DNA from: Alphaproteobacteria bacterium
GTDB lineage: Bacteria > Pseudomonadota > Alphaproteobacteria > Micavibrionales > Micavibrionaceae
NCBI GenBank assembly: GCA_009995045.1
Contig: JAACQG010000013.1
Span: forward strand, 21,833-85,832
Length of the DNA stretch: 64,000 nt
Direction: 5' to 3'
In this document: piece after piece, positions 53,500 through 63,984 of the stretch
How the letters are laid out: the number at the start of each line of letters is the position of its first letter
Position numbering within the stretch: the stretch's first letter is position 1
Notes under the pieces: generated by a model
Database searches by the model: none
Told to the model about the DNA's origin: nothing
The model's input: only the letters and a program-made list of their open reading frames with translations
Translations under genes and position numbers: made by a program

Positions 53500-53980
53500 G
53501 ATCCGCGCTTCACTCCTCGTCATGGCCATGCTGCTGATCGCGGCACCGGCAAACGCGCGTGCGACAATTGACACGACTATCGCAAAGCTACAATCCATTG
53601 ATAAAGTCACCGCACGGACACTGACATTCGAAGTCAATGTCGGCGCAACCGTAAAATTCGGCTCCCTCTACATCAAACTACAAGCGTGCCGCAAAGCGCC
53701 TGATATTGAAGAACCAGAAAGCGCCGCCTTCATGCAAATCTGGGAAGTGAGCGACGAGGACACCGAAAAAGAAAAAGCCAATTGGGTCTATAGCGGATGG
53801 ATGTTTGCATCATCCCCCGGTCTGTCGGCCATGGATCATCCGATCTATGATGTCTGGGTTTTGGAGTGTAAAGACAAAGAGCCCGACGCCCCCGCAATCT
53901 CAATCGAAGGTGAAGCCTTGGAAGGTGAAGGCATCGTGGATGACAAAGAAGCACCTGGCCAGCCCGATATCGAGCAATAG
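53486..53980 (+). CDS. DUF2155 periplasmic protein
   Basis: A 164-residue exported protein: signal peptide through ANARA, then the DUF2155 core. LQSIDKVTARTLTFEVNVGATVKFGSLYIKLQACRK is followed by AFMQIWEV, WVYSGWMFASSPGLSAMDHPIYDVWVLEC. Two Cys (ACRK and LECK) probably pair. Function is unknown, but the family travels with NDUFA12 and mlaD. The tail is Glu/Asp-rich. Its stop codon abuts that of the convergent aat gene without a gap. Confidence 0.92.
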   Translation: MTKNKIRASLLVMAMLLIAAPANARATIDTTIAKLQSIDKVTARTLTFEVNVGATVKFGSLYIKLQACRKAPDIEEPESAAFMQIWEVSDEDTEKEKANWVYSGWMFASSPGLSAMDHPIYDVWVLECKDKEPDAPAISIEGEALEGEGIVDDKEAPGQPDIEQ

Positions 53981-54667
53981 CTAACCTTGGCTTTTACGCA
54001 TCTCAAAATATGCGCGCACCAAATCACCCTCATCAATATCATCATCACTTAAACAAAAATCCACGCGATGCGAGAGCGCTTCCGTCAGTTGCATAAGATA
54101 TTGCTCATGTGTCACTTCATAGACACCAAATTGCTCCAAATGCTCATTCACAAATTGCGTATCCAGTAACACAAATCCGCCCTTCCATAGGCGCGCAACC
54201 AAATGTGCAAGAGTAATCTTGCTGGCATCTGTGGCGCGGCTGAACATGCTTTCACCAAAAAACGCCCCGCCCATCGCCAAACCATATAGGCCGCCAACAA
54301 GCTCGCCCTCATCATTCCACGCCTCAACACTATGCGCGTGCCCCATTTTATGAAGTTTGATAAACACATCACGAATGGAATCATTAATCCATGTCTCTGG
54401 CCGTGTCGGCGTATTCTCCCCGCACATCGCCACAACCCCGCTAAAATCAGCGTTAATTTTAATTCTATACGGCTCGTTGCGTATTGTTTTAATCAGTCGT
54501 CGTGGGAAATGAATATCTGTAATCGACAACTGCCCACGATCTTCAGGGCACACCCAATGCACGTACGGGCTCTCCGCGCTATATGCCATGGGAAATAATC
54601 CTTGGCTGTACGCATCTAAAATCAATTCAGGTGTTAAAACATGCTGCATAAATCCATTATGCAACAT
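53981..54667 (-). CDS. aat: Leucyl/phenylalanyl-tRNA-protein transferase
   Basis: Adds Leu or Phe to N-terminal Lys or Arg, creating N-degrons recognised by ClpS. The 228 residues contain the family motifs: LILDAYSQGLFPMAYS, the WVCPEDRGQL segment, HFPRRLIKTIRN, ETWINDSIRDVFIKLHKMGHAHSVEAWNDEGELVGGLYGLAMGGAFFGESMF and LLDTQFVNEHLEQFG. Either ATG 54667 or 54649 could be the start. It ends the long minus-strand operon after accC. ClpS and ClpA, the downstream steps, are encoded about 6 kb away. Confidence 0.95.
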   Translation of the reverse strand: MLHNGFMQHVLTPELILDAYSQGLFPMAYSAESPYVHWVCPEDRGQLSITDIHFPRRLIKTIRNEPYRIKINADFSGVVAMCGENTPTRPETWINDSIRDVFIKLHKMGHAHSVEAWNDEGELVGGLYGLAMGGAFFGESMFSRATDASKITLAHLVARLWKGGFVLLDTQFVNEHLEQFGVYEVTHEQYLMQLTEALSHRVDFCLSDDDIDEGDLVRAYFEMRKSQG

Positions 54668-54706
54668 ATTTAAAAAGAAGGGAAATAAAGGAAATCGCGG
54701 ATATCT

Positions 54707-56044
54707 CTAACGCTTCTTAAGCGCTTCTTCCAGCCATTTGATCGTGTATTCACCCGATACAAATTCCGGCTGTTCCAATATCCATTGATGCAATGGCAAC
54801 GTGGTTTTAACGCCAACAATCACCGTCTCACGAATGGCGCGTTGCAACCTGCGAATACATTCATCGCGGTCACGGCCATGTACAATCAATTTACCGATCA
54901 TCGAATCATAATACGGTGGAATAGAATACCCCTGATAGATCGCGCTATCAAAACGTACGCCAAGCCCGCCGGGGGAATGGAATTGTGTGATCTTACCTGG
55001 CGACGGAATAAACGTATCGGGATCTTCCGCATTAATACGAATTTCAATGGAATGCCCACGTGAGCGCAAAGAATCCTTAAACGTCAATTCTTCACCCGCC
55101 GCAACTTTGATCTGCTCTGCGATCAAATCAAGGCCTGTAATCATTTCCGTGACCGGATGCTCAACCTGAATGCGTGTGTTCATTTCCATGAAATAAAATT
55201 TGCCATGCTCGTAAAGAAACTCAATCGTTCCCGCACCGCGATATCCCATATCACGAATAGTCTTAGCCGATAATTCACCAATCTCGTCACGCAATGCTTG
55301 CGTAATAACAGGCGAGGGGGCTTCCTCCACTAATTTCTGGTGACGCCGCTGCACGGAACAATCGCGCTCTCCCAGATGGATGGCATTACCATGCGTGTCA
55401 CCGAAAACTTGTATCTCGATATGTTTCGGGTTTTTGAGGAATTTTTCGATATAAACCGTATCATCACCAAAATTCGCCAAAGCCTCACTGCGCGCACGGT
55501 CAAAGCTTTCACCAAACTCATCCGCGCTTTCAACAACCTGCATCCCTTTACCGCCACCACCAGAAGCCGCTTTGATAATAACAGGAAAACCCATATCAGA
55601 TGCAATTTGAAGGCCGTCTTTGGCATTATCCACGCCGCCCTCAGATCCCGGAACAACAGGAAGACCAAGCGCCATAACGGTTTGTTTGGCGCGCACCTTA
55701 TCGCCCATCTGTTCGATATGTTCGGGCGTTGGGCCAATAAAAGCAAATCCATGCTCTTCAACCATCCGCGCAAATTGCGCATTCTCCGATAAGAAACCAT
55801 AACCGGGATGAATAGCATCTGCATTGGTCAAAGCCGCGGCGCTCAAAATCGCAGGAATATTCAAATAGCTCTCACGCCCTGGAGGCGGCCCAATACATAC
55901 ACTCTCATCAGCCAAACGCACGGCCATGGAATTTGCATCGGCGGTTGAATGCACCGCAACGCTCTGAACGCCCATCTCACGACAGGCACGAATAATGCGA
56001 AGGGCAATCTCACCGCGATTGGCAATCAGAACTTTTTTAAACAT
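54707..56044 (-). CDS. accC: Acetyl-CoA carboxylase, biotin carboxylase subunit
   Basis: ATP-dependent carboxylation of the biotin on AccB, first half of malonyl-CoA synthesis. At 445 residues it is complete: [20 protein letters not shown] at the start, the ATP-grasp Gly-rich loop [11 protein letters not shown], the active segment [22 protein letters not shown], and the closing biotin carboxylase C-terminal domain. It follows accB by five bases in the same operon. Confidence 0.97.
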   Translation of the reverse strand: MFKKVLIANRGEIALRIIRACREMGVQSVAVHSTADANSMAVRLADESVCIGPPPGRESYLNIPAILSAAALTNADAIHPGYGFLSENAQFARMVEEHGFAFIGPTPEHIEQMGDKVRAKQTVMALGLPVVPGSEGGVDNAKDGLQIASDMGFPVIIKAASGGGGKGMQVVESADEFGESFDRARSEALANFGDDTVYIEKFLKNPKHIEIQVFGDTHGNAIHLGERDCSVQRRHQKLVEEAPSPVITQALRDEIGELSAKTIRDMGYRGAGTIEFLYEHGKFYFMEMNTRIQVEHPVTEMITGLDLIAEQIKVAAGEELTFKDSLRSRGHSIEIRINAEDPDTFIPSPGKITQFHSPGGLGVRFDSAIYQGYSIPPYYDSMIGKLIVHGRDRDECIRRLQRAIRETVIVGVKTTLPLHQWILEQPEFVSGEYTIKWLEEALKKR

Positions 56045-56049
56045 AAGAT

Positions 56050-56508
56050 TTACTCAATCACCATCAAGACATCGCCATATTCAACCGGCTCACCATTACC
56101 AACCAAAATCTGGGTGACTGTGCCACCTTTATCGGCTTTGATTGGGTTCATAACTTTCATCGCCTCGATGATCATCAATGTATCGCCCGCTTTAACGCTC
56201 GCGCCCTTGCTCACAAATGCTGGCGCATCAGGATCAGATTGCATATAAGCCGTGCCCACCATCGGTGATGTCACGGCGCCTGGATGGCTTTTCGCTGTCG
56301 TTGCGGGCGCGTCTGTATTGCCCTGATGGGGAACAGTCGGATCGGACTGAATATTCCCACCAACTGGCGCCGCTATCATTGTGCCGCCACCTTTGCTCAC
56401 ACGAATGGCTTGGTCACCATCGGCAACTTCAATTTCAGTCAGACCAGTTTCATCGAGCAAACCTGCTAGCTCTTTAATCGCTTTTGAGTCAATTTTCATA
56501 TTTAGCAT
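56050..56508 (-). CDS. accB: Acetyl-CoA carboxylase, biotin carboxyl carrier protein
   Basis: Biotin-carrying subunit that moves carboxyl groups from AccC to the transferase. The 152 residues have an N-terminal helix ([21 protein letters not shown]), a flexible Pro/Thr/Ala-rich linker (about 45-75) and the biotinyl domain with the modified Lys in [13 protein letters not shown] 56508 or 56499 are both possible, the latter giving the familiar MKIDSK start. It lies between aroQ and accC. Confidence 0.96.
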   Translation of the reverse strand: MLNMKIDSKAIKELAGLLDETGLTEIEVADGDQAIRVSKGGGTMIAAPVGGNIQSDPTVPHQGNTDAPATTAKSHPGAVTSPMVGTAYMQSDPDAPAFVSKGASVKAGDTLMIIEAMKVMNPIKADKGGTVTQILVGNGEPVEYGDVLMVIE

Positions 56509-56535
56509 TACTTTGTTATTAAACGAGTCTTCTGA

Positions 56536-56964
56536 TTACAAGACTTCAGCAAGCTTTTCAAGAGCTAGCACATAACCTTGTGCACCTTGTCCCGCAATAA
56601 CATGCGCTGCGACGGGCCCAATGAAGGATTTATGGCGGAATTCTTCACGTTTCTTAGGATCTGAAATATGCACTTCAATGATCGGCACATCCAATAATTT
56701 CAACGCGTCATGGATCGCAACCGATGTATGCGTGTACGCAGCGGCATTAATGACAACGCCATCAAACGCCCCGCGCGCCTCTTGTATCCATGTCACAAGC
56801 TCACCCTCATGATTGGATTGACGAAAATCAACGCGCCAATCATGATCAAGCGCCCATTGCGCGCACATCCCTTTAATATCGTCCAAAGTCTGGTCGCCAT
56901 AAATTTCCGGCTCACGCAGACCCAGCATATTTAAATTCGGCCCATTGAGAATAAGGATATTCAT
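56536..56964 (-). CDS. aroQ: Type II 3-dehydroquinate dehydratase
   Basis: Third step of the shikimate pathway. The 142 residues are typical: ILNGPNLNMLGLREPEIYG with the active-site Tyr and neighbouring residues, DFRQSNHEGELVTWIQEA with the Asn/His pair, VINAAAYTHTSVAIHDAL, and the substrate loop VEVHIS-type segment (IIEVHISDPKKREEFRHKSF). It directly precedes accB in the operon, a conserved alphaproteobacterial pairing. Confidence 0.97.
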   Translation of the reverse strand: MNILILNGPNLNMLGLREPEIYGDQTLDDIKGMCAQWALDHDWRVDFRQSNHEGELVTWIQEARGAFDGVVINAAAYTHTSVAIHDALKLLDVPIIEVHISDPKKREEFRHKSFIGPVAAHVIAGQGAQGYVLALEKLAEVL

Positions 56965-56987
56965 ATTAAATCTCGTTTTCTAAAATC

Positions 56988-57536
56988 TTAATGGCTGCCA
57001 TGCTCATTATGGTCTTCATGCTTGTGATGAGCGCTATGATCCATTTTTGGCGCATCTTCAGCGTCCGCATCGTCAGGGATATCACCGGGGGCGCGCACCA
57101 AAACCGGCACTTCAATATTCGCGCCGCTTTCATCATATAGGCGCACACTAAAAACACTGCCTTGTTTAAGCGGTGCTTTTAGATCGAAAAGCATAATATG
57201 TTCCGCCCTCGGCCCGAGCTTAAATGTGCTATTCGCATCGATCGTATAAGATTCAACCTGACGCATCTTCATCACACCATCTTCCATCAGATGCGTATGC
57301 AATTCGGTACGCTCGGCCGCATCACTGTCCGCGTGTGTGACTGTTATCTTTTTATTGGTGATATTCTCAATCGCGCCGCCGATAACACCGTTTTTCTGTG
57401 ATGCTGCCGTCGCAAAGGAATAAAGGCCGCTGCCTTCAATACCAAGCGCCATTGATGATGGGCTAAAATCCTCGGCCATTGCAGAACCGGTAATCAATAC
57501 AGCCAAAGCCGCCGCGGTCATTAAAATGCGTTTCAT
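56988..57536 (-). CDS. PCu(A)C-type periplasmic copper chaperone
   Basis: A 182-residue exported protein: signal peptide through SAMAE, then the PCu(A)C domain with the copper pattern ELHTHLMEDGVMKM and, about 20 residues on, RAEHIML, matching H(M)x10Mx21HxM. The C-terminal 25 residues are His-rich (several HH and HE pairs) and may hold extra copper. Such proteins load CuA of cytochrome oxidase together with SCO1, encoded at 19.2-19.9 kb. It begins one base after the DsbA-like gene ends. Confidence 0.92.
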   Translation of the reverse strand: MKRILMTAAALAVLITGSAMAEDFSPSSMALGIEGSGLYSFATAASQKNGVIGGAIENITNKKITVTHADSDAAERTELHTHLMEDGVMKMRQVESYTIDANSTFKLGPRAEHIMLFDLKAPLKQGSVFSVRLYDESGANIEVPVLVRAPGDIPDDADAEDAPKMDHSAHHKHEDHNEHGSH

Positions 57537-57537
57537 A

Positions 57538-58140
57538 TTATTGCTCTCTTGCTTCGTTAAATAGGTTTAAAAAATCATTCACGCTTAATTTACCGCGAGG
57601 CGTAAAAATTATATCTCCGTTTAGCGCATATGTCGGGACATATTTAAATCTATACTTATCGTAAAGATCGACATTATCTTGCACATGCTCAAGCGCCTCT
57701 TCACTGTAGAAATCCTCTTTAAACTGAATGGGATCAATACCAACTTTTAGCGCGAGATCCTGAAGCACTTGATCATCGATCACACGATAATTCTCAATCA
57801 TCTCTTCATGCATTGCTCGAAATGCACCTTGTTTTTGCGCTGCATATGTGGGGATCGCCGAATTAAACCCCTGTGTTTCTAATAGCGCGACAGGACGCAG
57901 CAGATATTTTACATTGCCGTCTTCTTCAACTGCGCGCTGCGCAACGGAGCTTAAATCACGGCAAAGATCACAAGAATAATCAAAGAAAGCAACAAGCGTC
58001 ACGTCACCTTCTGGATTGCCAAGCGTGTATTGTATATCCACGTTATCAAGCGATCGTTCTAAAAGTGTAAACCTGATCGATTCAAACGCGAAATACGCAC
58101 ACGCCAAAACGATCAGGGCTATAAATATACGATAAGCCAT
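57538..58140 (-). CDS. Membrane-anchored DsbA-like thiol oxidoreductase
   Basis: A 200-residue protein with an N-terminal membrane anchor (about 5-24) and a thioredoxin-fold domain carrying the active-site SCDLC (CxxC) in AFFDYSCDLCRDL. The cis-Pro region is YVPTYALNG. It follows another DsbA-like gene and precedes the copper chaperone, so it may keep the chaperone's or oxidase's thiols in the right redox state; this is inference. It is smaller than its upstream paralogue and has a different CxxC dipeptide. Confidence 0.9.
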   Translation of the reverse strand: MAYRIFIALIVLACAYFAFESIRFTLLERSLDNVDIQYTLGNPEGDVTLVAFFDYSCDLCRDLSSVAQRAVEEDGNVKYLLRPVALLETQGFNSAIPTYAAQKQGAFRAMHEEMIENYRVIDDQVLQDLALKVGIDPIQFKEDFYSEEALEHVQDNVDLYDKYRFKYVPTYALNGDIIFTPRGKLSVNDFLNLFNEAREQ

Positions 58141-58170
58141 AGGGTAGGTTTTACCTTAATCTATTGCTAT

Positions 58171-58941
58171 TTACTGCTGTTCACGGGCTTCTTTAATCGC
58201 TTGCACCATGCCATCTTCGCCGATATAGCCAGGATATAGAGTCTCTTCAACGATAAATGCAGGCGTACCATTGATGCCGATCGTACGCGCAAGCTCAACA
58301 TCCGCGTCAATTTCTGCTTGGACTTCATCGGATGATGCATCTTTTTTCATTTTTTCTACATCAAGTCCCAAATCTTTCGCAATTTTGGCAAGTTGTTTTT
58401 CTTCTTTCTGGCCTTTAAATTCCATCAACGCCGTATGGTATTCAAAATACTTATCCTGTCTTTTTGCTGCCAACGCCCATTGCGCCGCAGTGCCAGATGT
58501 TGGCCCAAGGATTGGCATTTCCTTAAAGACAAATCGAACTTTTTTGTCGCTCGCGGCGATGGCCTGTACATCTGGCAATGCGCGTTTGCAATATCCGCAA
58601 TTATAATCGAAGAACTCAACAATCGTAACATCCGCATCATCGGGACCGATTGACGGTGAATCTTTAGATGTAAGCTTTGCGATGTTATCTTTAATAGCAG
58701 ACGCAGCTTGCTCTTCCTGAAGTTTTGCTTCGTTGGCGCGATGCGCGTCAATGGATTTGTAAATAACGCTTGGATTATCAAGCAAATATTGCTCAATCAT
58801 GCTGTTGATTTCGGATTTTTGTGCATCGCTAAATGCGCTGTCTTGCGCATATGATGGCGATGCGCTACCAAGCGCTATAAGACCTGCTGTCCCCGCAATC
58901 GCAGTTGTTAAAATTAGTTTTTTCGTGAAAGTGTTCAGCAT
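58171..58941 (-). CDS. Periplasmic DsbA/Com1-like thiol oxidoreductase
   Basis: A 256-residue exported protein: signal peptide through SYAQD, an N-terminal helical extension of about 80 residues (as in Com1/DsbA-family proteins, used for dimer formation), then the thioredoxin fold with FFDYNCGYCKRALPD (CGYC) and the cis-Pro segment GTPAFIVEE. Disulfide formation or isomerisation in the periplasm is expected. It is the second gene of the long minus-strand operon after the M48 protease. Confidence 0.92.
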   Translation of the reverse strand: MLNTFTKKLILTTAIAGTAGLIALGSASPSYAQDSAFSDAQKSEINSMIEQYLLDNPSVIYKSIDAHRANEAKLQEEQAASAIKDNIAKLTSKDSPSIGPDDADVTIVEFFDYNCGYCKRALPDVQAIAASDKKVRFVFKEMPILGPTSGTAAQWALAAKRQDKYFEYHTALMEFKGQKEEKQLAKIAKDLGLDVEKMKKDASSDEVQAEIDADVELARTIGINGTPAFIVEETLYPGYIGEDGMVQAIKEAREQQ

Positions 58942-58982
58942 AAGTAATCTCCTTTAAGGCAGCTGGTTGAAATAAATATGGG

Positions 58983-60362
58983 TTAATTCGATACTGGTTT
59001 CAATGTTTTAATATAATCGAGTAAATCTCGCGCTTTTAACCATGTTGCACTCTGTGGCTTCTCGCTCGCCAGCACGGCCTCGGCAAGTTGCGAGGCGTAG
59101 GGCAGGCGGCGTTGCAGTACCGCTTCCTCGGCCAAGTGAATTTTTGCTAAATTCTCATGACCCAATCGGCCATGCGCGGTTGCTAACAGGCGATGTACGC
59201 GTCCTGATCTGCGTTCGCGTTTTGCCGCGCGTTGTAATTGTTCAATCGCCTCGTTCAAATTTGCGTCATCGCTGCCGCTCTCAATCAACGCATGAGCATA
59301 CGCAATGCGGAACAAAGCTTCTTCAGGTTTCAACTCAATCGCTTTACGATACGGAGCTAACCCCTCGTCAATGCGCGAAAAATCAACCAGCATCTGCCCC
59401 TTCAATTCATAAAAATATGGGTTATCCGGTTCAGTTGCGATCAATGCGTCAATGCGGCCTAATGCGTCTTCAATTTTATTTTGTCGATAGGCCGCAATTG
59501 CGCGGGCATATTGCGCGGGAATGGAGGTATCACGATCATCATATTCCCATGCAACGCGACCGGGTGAGATAAATCCGATCAGCTTCGCCCGCATCCGCGC
59601 ATGCTGATCCTGCCACGCATCGGGAAATTGCGTGTCGATATATGGCGATTTCGACGCACGGTTATTGACCGCCTCAATCCGGTCACGGGTCAATGGGTGG
59701 GTGCGCACATATTCTGATTGGCGCGATGTTGGTAATAATTCCTGATCCTGTAATTTCCCTAAAAAGCTGCCAAGCCCCGATGGGTTATATTTGGCATCTT
59801 CAAAAAATGTAAGCGCGGCCTGATCCGCTGATGATTCATTCAAACGGCTATGCGCCAAATAATTACGCGCCGCAACACCTTGTGACCCCGCAATAATCGT
59901 GCTCGCTGCGCCGCCATTGCCGCTTAATACGGCTGCGCCAATACCAATAACTGCGCCCAATATGCTCTCATATGATGCGCGCTCAAACGCATCACGGGAT
60001 GAGATCAAATGACTACCAGAGATATGCCCCAATTCATGGGCAAACACGCCCATCAATTCGCCCGGCCCATCGGTTTTTTCAATCAATCCGGTATAGAAAA
60101 AGATATTCGCCCCGCCCGCAACGAAGGCGTTAAGCTCATTTGATTGCACTAAGATAATATTCACCCCGCCCGGTGATATCTGCGCCGCCTTCAAAAGGGG
60201 CGCGCTCCATTCTTCGAAATAGCTTTCAATTTCGCTGTCTCGGATGATGCTGGAGGAATCGCGGCTTTGCGCGTTAAGGGGCGCATAAGGTGTGATGAAA
60301 GTCGCAAAAGCCATAAGCCCCGCGGTCACCAGACCCAATCTCTTGCGCATCATTGTTTTCAT
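58983..60362 (-). CDS. M48 family periplasmic metalloprotease with TPR domain (BepA-like)
   Basis: A 459-residue protein like E. coli BepA/YfgC, which helps assembly and quality control of outer-membrane proteins. Signal peptide through LNAQ, then the M48 domain with the zinc site HELGHISGSH and the third ligand near NESSADQAAL. The C-terminal half (about 290-459) consists of TPR-like helices. It is probably the first gene of the eight-gene operon running to aat, all on one strand with small gaps. Confidence 0.92.
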   Translation of the reverse strand: MKTMMRKRLGLVTAGLMAFATFITPYAPLNAQSRDSSSIIRDSEIESYFEEWSAPLLKAAQISPGGVNIILVQSNELNAFVAGGANIFFYTGLIEKTDGPGELMGVFAHELGHISGSHLISSRDAFERASYESILGAVIGIGAAVLSGNGGAASTIIAGSQGVAARNYLAHSRLNESSADQAALTFFEDAKYNPSGLGSFLGKLQDQELLPTSRQSEYVRTHPLTRDRIEAVNNRASKSPYIDTQFPDAWQDQHARMRAKLIGFISPGRVAWEYDDRDTSIPAQYARAIAAYRQNKIEDALGRIDALIATEPDNPYFYELKGQMLVDFSRIDEGLAPYRKAIELKPEEALFRIAYAHALIESGSDDANLNEAIEQLQRAAKRERRSGRVHRLLATAHGRLGHENLAKIHLAEEAVLQRRLPYASQLAEAVLASEKPQSATWLKARDLLDYIKTLKPVSN

Positions 60363-60462
60363 GCTTAAATATCCATTCGTCTAAAACCAGCATAGCGTTA
60401 CATGGTAAATAAATATAGAATCTAATGCGAAACAATAAAGCTTAAGCACGGTTTTCGAAGAT

Positions 60463-60810
60463 ATGATGGATCACATTATAAATTACATTGATTTTATATG
60501 GCTGCCAATTGGCCTATACATTGTCCATAAAGAACAGCGCATTGTGGCGGCGGCTTTCTTTATATCCTGTTTCATCATGATGCGCCTGCAAATCGAAATG
60601 CTTCATTCGATGGGCTATCCCACGGGCATCTTGCCGCTCTTAAAATTTCCCGTCGAAACAACGGCCATGGTTGTGTATATGGTATTTTACGTGGCGTATT
60701 TGGCGCTCGCGTATTGGTCGCCGCGTACCAACCGCCACATCTTCCTCGCCGCCAGCATCTCAATCTTTTTCGCCGCAATGATCGCCGCACAAGTGATAAT
60801 GCTGTTATAA
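60463..60810 (+). CDS. Small membrane protein, 115 aa
   Basis: A 115-residue protein with four hydrophobic helices (about 8-22, 27-42, 62-84 and 92-113). Not recognised. It has few charged residues, mainly a KEQR turn between the first helices. Two adjacent ATGs (60463 and 60466) are possible starts, with AAGAT before them. It lies divergent to the M48 protease gene, with a repeat element between it and rlmE. Confidence 0.65.
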   Translation: MMDHIINYIDFIWLPIGLYIVHKEQRIVAAAFFISCFIMMRLQIEMLHSMGYPTGILPLLKFPVETTAMVVYMVFYVAYLALAYWSPRTNRHIFLAASISIFFAAMIAAQVIMLL

Positions 60811-60845
60811 TAAGGTTTATATGTGTTAGAAACGCACATATTTAT

Positions 60846-60902
60846 AAGCGACGCGAAGCAAACCGAAGGTTTGTTCGCTACTAGGCTGGAGGCCGTAAAA
60901 TG
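60846..60902 (+). repeat. Complete mini-hairpin repeat element overlapping the rlmE start
   Basis: It begins AAGCGACGCGAAGC, continues with the hairpin CAAACCGAAGGTTTG inside GCGAA/TTCGC arms, then CTACTA, the second hairpin GGCTGGAGGCC, and GTAAAATG. The second hairpin contains GGAGG, the ribosome-binding site of rlmE, and the element ends in its ATG. Confidence 0.75.
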
Positions 60903-61562
60903 AGCCGTAACAAAGCAAAACAAAAAGTTAAAAGTGCAAAAGGCCGCAAAAGCGGCTCAACCCGTTGGCTTAACCGCCAGCTAAACGATCCCTATATCCA
61001 AAAAGCGGAAAAAGACGGCATGCGTGGCCGCGCCGCTTATAAGCTGATCGAGCTTAATGAAAAATTAGACTTCCTTAAAAAAGGCCAAGTCATCGTCGAT
61101 CTCGGGGCTGCCCCAGGCGGATGGTGCCAAGTCGCCACGCAGGCAGGCGTAAAAGTCATCGCCATCGACCTTTTAGAGATCGATGAAATGCCCGATGTTG
61201 ATTTCATCCAAATGGATTTCATGGATAATGACGCACCCGAAATTCTCAATAAAATGGTCCAAAAATATAATGCTGACGGGCTTGTTGACGCTGTTATCTC
61301 CGATATGGCGCCCAACACAACAGGGCATAAACAAACCGACCATTTGCGCATTATGGCCGTGGTTGAGGCTGCATATTACTTTGCCATCGAAACCCTAAAA
61401 CCCGACGGCATCTTCATCGCCAAAGTTTTCCAAGGCGGCGCGCAAAATACGCTGGTTGCCGAAGTCAAAAAAAGCTTCAAAACCGTCAAGCACATTAAAC
61501 CCCCCGCCAGTCGTAAAGAATCCTCCGAGACATACATGATCGCGATCGGGTTTAAAGGCTAA
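60900..61562 (+). CDS. rlmE: 23S rRNA 2'-O-uridine methyltransferase RlmE
   Basis: SAM-dependent methylation of U2552 in 23S rRNA, a late step of large-subunit assembly. The 220 residues have a basic N-terminus, then the FtsJ/RrmJ core with the K-D-K-E tetrad: Lys in RAAYKLIE, Asp in VISDMAPN, Lys in FIAKVFQGG and Glu in SSETYMIA. The SAM loop is VDLGAAPGGWCQVA. Its ribosome-binding site lies inside the repeat element just upstream. Confidence 0.96.
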   Translation: MSRNKAKQKVKSAKGRKSGSTRWLNRQLNDPYIQKAEKDGMRGRAAYKLIELNEKLDFLKKGQVIVDLGAAPGGWCQVATQAGVKVIAIDLLEIDEMPDVDFIQMDFMDNDAPEILNKMVQKYNADGLVDAVISDMAPNTTGHKQTDHLRIMAVVEAAYYFAIETLKPDGIFIAKVFQGGAQNTLVAEVKKSFKTVKHIKPPASRKESSETYMIAIGFKG

Positions 61563-61604
61563 AGCGTTTAAAACCCCTTTACATTGCGCAAAATTCCGCT
61601 ATAA

Positions 61605-63130
<1,526 letters not shown>

Positions 63131-63131
<1 letters not shown>

Positions 63132-63853
63132 TGACTCTTCTGCTAAGCGCCGCAATCATCGCCTTTGCCTTTTTCATTCAATTTTTGATGGGCTTTGGCG
63201 GCGGTATGATATCGATCCCGATGTTAAGCCTTTTCATGCCTATCGCGGATGCGGTGAGCTTTGTCATGCTGTTTCAATTCCTTACTGGCGTGGCCATTTT
63301 TACCATGTACAAAGATGTGGATTGGAAAAAAATCCTGATGCTCATTCCGTCCTCAATGATCGGAATTCTCATCGGCATATTTTCGCTTAAATATATCAAT
63401 GATGATTATGTGCGTATCTTCCTTGCGGCATTTATTTTCATCTACCTCATAAAATCGCAGCTGGGCAAAGATTATATCGGCGCAGTGGTTAAGGTTTTGG
63501 GTGTCCATGGCTCTGGATTGATCGGCGGCCTTATTAGCGGCCTTGTGGGTATGGGCGCGCCGTTTTATGTCGTGTTCTTTAAGGAAAGCGGATGTGAAGG
63601 AAAAACCTTTCGCGCCAATATGATCGTGATATTATTTTTGACATATTTAATGCGCGTGCCCATTTCTGTCGGCATCGGCTTCATTGATATGGCGTTGTTC
63701 AAAAACTTTATGCTGGTTTTGCCCGCTTTTGTGATTGCCGCCTTTGCGGGACAAAAGCTCCATGTGAAAGTGCCTGAACATCTTTTTCAAACTGTAACGG
63801 ATTTATTGTTATTCGTATCGGCGCTATCGCTACTCGTAAAGGCGCTGACCTAA
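63131..63853 (+). CDS. TSUP (TauE/SafE) family permease
   Basis: A 240-residue membrane protein with about seven or eight helices. The N-terminal FLMGFGGGMISIPML and the mid-protein GLISGLVGMGAPFYVVFF are the paired Gly-rich motifs of the TauE/SafE family, which exports sulfite, sulfoacetate or other small anions. The substrate cannot be assigned. Its ATG overlaps the guaB stop (TAATG), so it is translationally coupled to guaB. Its stop overlaps that of a small minus-strand ORF by four bases. Confidence 0.88.
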
Positions 63854-63984
63854 GCGCTTTTCTTTTGTAAAACAACAGGTTTAAGCAACACAGGAGATTT
63901 TAAAAGTGAAATAGTTTCGACGGGAATCCCCGGCGCATTCGCCGCTTCATGTGTCCATAATTTTAAAAATTCTGATTGATTCAT
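63850..63984 (-). CDS. Possible small protein, 44 aa
   Basis: An open frame of 44 codons starting at ATG 63984 with AGGG about seven bases upstream and ending on a TAG that overlaps the TSUP stop by four bases, the same tail-to-tail pattern seen elsewhere in this window. The sequence NQSEFLKLWTHEAANAPG continues with a hydrophobic/Lys-rich end. No homologue recognised. Because it is short and near the window edge it may be a chance frame. Confidence 0.4.
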   Translation of the reverse strand: MNQSEFLKLWTHEAANAPGIPVETISLLKSPVLLKPVVLQKKSA

